Of a stretch of DNA of 44,527 bases, positions 42,894 through 44,527 are shown piece by piece. How positions within the stretch are numbered: position 1 is the first letter of the stretch; the number at the start of each line of letters is the position of its first letter. The notes below the pieces were generated by a model. That model made no database searches, was not told where the DNA came from, and saw only the letters and a list, made by a program, of their open reading frames with translations. The stretch is from Calothrix sp. PCC 7103 (GTDB lineage Bacteria; Cyanobacteriota; Cyanobacteriia; Cyanobacteriales; Nostocaceae). The DNA lies in assembly GCF_000331305.1 (NCBI RefSeq), contig NZ_KB217483.1, positions 1,112,796-1,157,322 of the forward strand. The letters are read 5' to 3'. The position numbers and the translations under genes were made by a program.

Positions 42894-42963
42894 GGTTAAG
42901 CTTTGTAAATCAAGTTTAACTTGAATAAAATAGGTTATGATTAGGTAAAACAAGTTAAGCTTG
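42894..42963 (+). promoter_or_regulatory. Palindromic operator-like sites upstream of the recombinase
   Basis: The perfect palindrome CAAGTTTAACTTG (42911-42923) and the near-palindrome CAAGTTAAGCTTG (42951-42963) have centres 40 bp apart. A half-like site, GGTTAAGCTTTG, is at 42894-42905. The last site ends 17 bp before ATG 42980. The spacing is near four helical turns, as expected for a dimeric repressor that loops or binds cooperatively. It could be bound by the XRE regulator at 44138 or by the recombinase itself. Confidence 0.55.
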
Positions 42964-42979
42964 AAGGGGGAGACTAAAT

Positions 42980-44119
42980 ATGAGTCGTCCACACCTTGCC
43001 ATAGTTCATAACATGTCGATAGTTTCTGCTCCTATAACTTTTGCAGAGAAACTAGCAGACCACGAAGCTATCTTACAGGGGTATTTAGATACTCATGTTA
43101 CGCGTAACCATAGCGAGCTAACTATTGAATCAGAACGCAGGTTCTTAAAGGGTTGGTTCGAGAACTTAATAATAAAAGACGACTTACATCCACTGGGTGA
43201 AAGACAATTATTGATTTGGGAAGCAATGAGTCCAATTACAGGACGACAGAGGATTGTGGAGTTTGGTAAAGGGCTGGTAAGCGCTGATTTAAAAGTGCGT
43301 ACAGTACAAGGATACCTAGGTAAACTCAGACGATTATTTGAGTACGTGCTTGAATGTCCGTATATACCAGGAGAAAATACTCAGTTATTGGTAGCAAAGT
43401 ATGGTCGTATTGAGCAACCAGTCTTGGAATATGACTATCCTATACATACACTTGATTCGGATGAAGAAGGTTTTGTACTGACGGGCGAAAGGCTGATTGA
43501 GTTTTATGAGTTTATACGCACAACATATATTAGTAATAATCAAAAAAAGCTACCAGTTTCAAGAGATTATACGATGATTGTATTGGCAGCAGAAAGCGGT
43601 TTAAGAGCTTCGGAGATTTTACATTTAGATGCATTAAAACCACATCGAGACCTATTTTATCAACAAAACAGTATTCAAACGCGCTTTGGTAAAGCAGCGT
43701 CTGGTTCTGGAAAACGAGTACGTAAAACAATTTTTACGCCTTTTGCTCAGGCGACGATGCGTGTTTATGAGGAGCGGATTCGACCAAACTTTCCTTGTTC
43801 AAAGGAGAATCCAGCACTGTTTTTAAGTGAGAGTGGTGAGAGAATTTCATATCAGACGATGTGGCGTAACTTGCATGTAATTGCAATTGCAGCAGTGAAA
43901 GTAGGTTTAGACCTACCACAACATTTAAGCTGGCACAGTTTGCGTAGGTCATTCGCAACGAACTTTATGGAAAAGCAACCGGATAAAGTATGGGTATTAA
44001 TGGATTTAATGGGTCACTTGAATCCAGGTACATTACACCGCTATGTTAGGCATAGTCAGTCATACTATGAGAAAGCGATTGAAGAAATTGTAGGTTCGCT
44101 TACGAGTGAGACTAGTTAA
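42980..44119 (+). CDS. Tyrosine recombinase / phage-type integrase, 379 aa
   Basis: This site-specific recombinase has a SAM-like core-binding N-terminal domain at about 27-150 and a catalytic domain at about 165-370. The catalytic residues are visible: Arg209 (SGLRASEIL), a Lys near 238 (TRFGKAASG), His319 and Arg322 (WHSLRRSF), His346 (GHLNPG) and the nucleophile Tyr355 (TLHRYVRHS). The start ATG 42980 has AGGGGGAGA about 8 bases upstream. It is followed 18 bp later by an XRE gene, probably in the same transcript, and preceded by operator-like palindromes. I found no att sites. It could serve an integrative element whose boundary lies beyond the window. There is no GGCGCC in this region. 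Confidence 0.92.
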   Translation: MSRPHLAIVHNMSIVSAPITFAEKLADHEAILQGYLDTHVTRNHSELTIESERRFLKGWFENLIIKDDLHPLGERQLLIWEAMSPITGRQRIVEFGKGLVSADLKVRTVQGYLGKLRRLFEYVLECPYIPGENTQLLVAKYGRIEQPVLEYDYPIHTLDSDEEGFVLTGERLIEFYEFIRTTYISNNQKKLPVSRDYTMIVLAAESGLRASEILHLDALKPHRDLFYQQNSIQTRFGKAASGSGKRVRKTIFTPFAQATMRVYEERIRPNFPCSKENPALFLSESGERISYQTMWRNLHVIAIAAVKVGLDLPQHLSWHSLRRSFATNFMEKQPDKVWVLMDLMGHLNPGTLHRYVRHSQSYYEKAIEEIVGSLTSETS

Positions 44120-44137
44120 GTGTAAAGGAGAAATTTT

Positions 44138-44494
44138 ATGCCAGTTGTGTGGAAGCTAAAAAGTGGCTAGCAGTAGAACGGGATATCTACCGAGCTTCTG
44201 AACTACAAGCATTACTAGCTTCTAAAGCAGGAGTACAATTATCACTTCAGGCAGTTTCCGCACTAATTAATGGCAAACCAAATGCTCTAAGACTTCAAAC
44301 AATTCAAGCTCTTTGTAATGCTTTAGATTGTAAACTAAGTGACTTTTGTGAAGTGCAGCCTGACCCGGTTGAAGTAACTATCAAAAAACTAAAACAAAGG
44401 CTAGTGTTCCAGAGCGTTTATACGGTGGTAAAAACAAGTTTCATCGGATGAAAGTATCTTTCCCGACCCGCATGAATTTACAAATCGTGGTTGA
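44138..44494 (+). pseudogene. XRE-family regulator with two frameshifts, downstream of the recombinase
   Basis: A good ribosome binding site (aaaggag) and ATG 44138 open MPVVWKLK. At the A-run ctaaaaagtgg the frame must change to continue as KWLAVERDIYRASELQALLA, the HTH (VQLSLQAVSALINGKPNALR) and the final helix (TIQALCNALDCKLSDFCEV). A second shift near 44400 is needed to read VPERLYGGKNKFH and then a third for FPDPHEFTNRG and the stop at 44492. An uninterrupted start from GTG 44149 would keep the HTH but lose the ribosome binding site context. It is probably a decaying gene. Sequencing errors at homopolymers are an alternative. Confidence 0.7.
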
Positions 44495-44527
44495 ATAACT
44501 TTCTTCAAAAGCTATCGGATGAGTAAT

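Overview
The window looks like accessory DNA from a filamentous, probably heterocyst-forming (Nostocales-type) cyanobacterium. The support is a low-GC sequence, a family of cyanobacterial-type filamentous-haemagglutinin (two-partner secretion, TPS) proteins, a secreted cyanophycinase-like peptidase, degenerate short tandem repeats of the kind known from heterocystous strains, and one palindrome scattered throughout. That palindrome is GGCGCC, not the usual cyanobacterial HIP1 (GCGATCGC), which I did not see. I count about 99 GGCGCC by eye, where base composition predicts one or two. I saw no rRNA, tRNA or CRISPR array.

Layout. 1-2000: an exported-protein gene split by an intact IS4-family element; its intact sister is at 18337-19011. 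2043-5218: a leucine-rich-variant-like protein, a 434-aa protein of unknown function and three small XRE-type regulators. 5387-9028: the first intact TPS protein. 9.0-12.2 kb: a lipoprotein resembling the FtsH periplasmic domain, a membrane protein and several gene relics. 12.2-18.2 kb: a collapsed TPS gene, a small exported protein, a SagB-type dehydrogenase, a secreted cyanophycinase-like protein, and a TPS gene that has lost its 5' half. 18.3-21.5 kb: the intact 224-aa exported protein and a von Willebrand type D domain exported protein. 21.9-25.2 kb: the second intact TPS protein. 25.5-27.6 kb: a membrane histidine kinase. 27.6-33.4 kb: a decayed, interrupted second copy of the 2.0-5.4 kb block, carrying a DUF4157 protein, a GMC-oxidoreductase relic and an intact IS1380-family element. 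33.4-36.0 kb: a frameshifted TPS gene. 36.2-42.1 kb: a 1962-aa TPS protein built on ten repeats of exactly 390 bp. 42.2-44.5 kb: a transposase fragment, a tyrosine recombinase and a frameshifted XRE regulator.

How it fits together. The main content is an expanding and decaying family of surface or secreted beta-helix proteins. Three are intact (5387, 21888, 36238), one is truncated by a frameshift (33412), one has lost its start (16722), one has collapsed to its two ends (12220), and at least three are small remnants (14915, 21694, 30236). Five of these genes, and the unrelated 224-aa exported gene, share a two-part sequence whose core ends 43-55 bp before the start codon, which suggests common transcriptional control. 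Several broken copies have junctions at 8-9 bp direct repeats. No TpsB/FhaC-type outer-membrane transporter is present, so export must depend on a partner encoded elsewhere. Small regulators, mobile elements and block duplication surround the family, so it may be a diversifying surface-protein locus with silent copies; that last step is inference.
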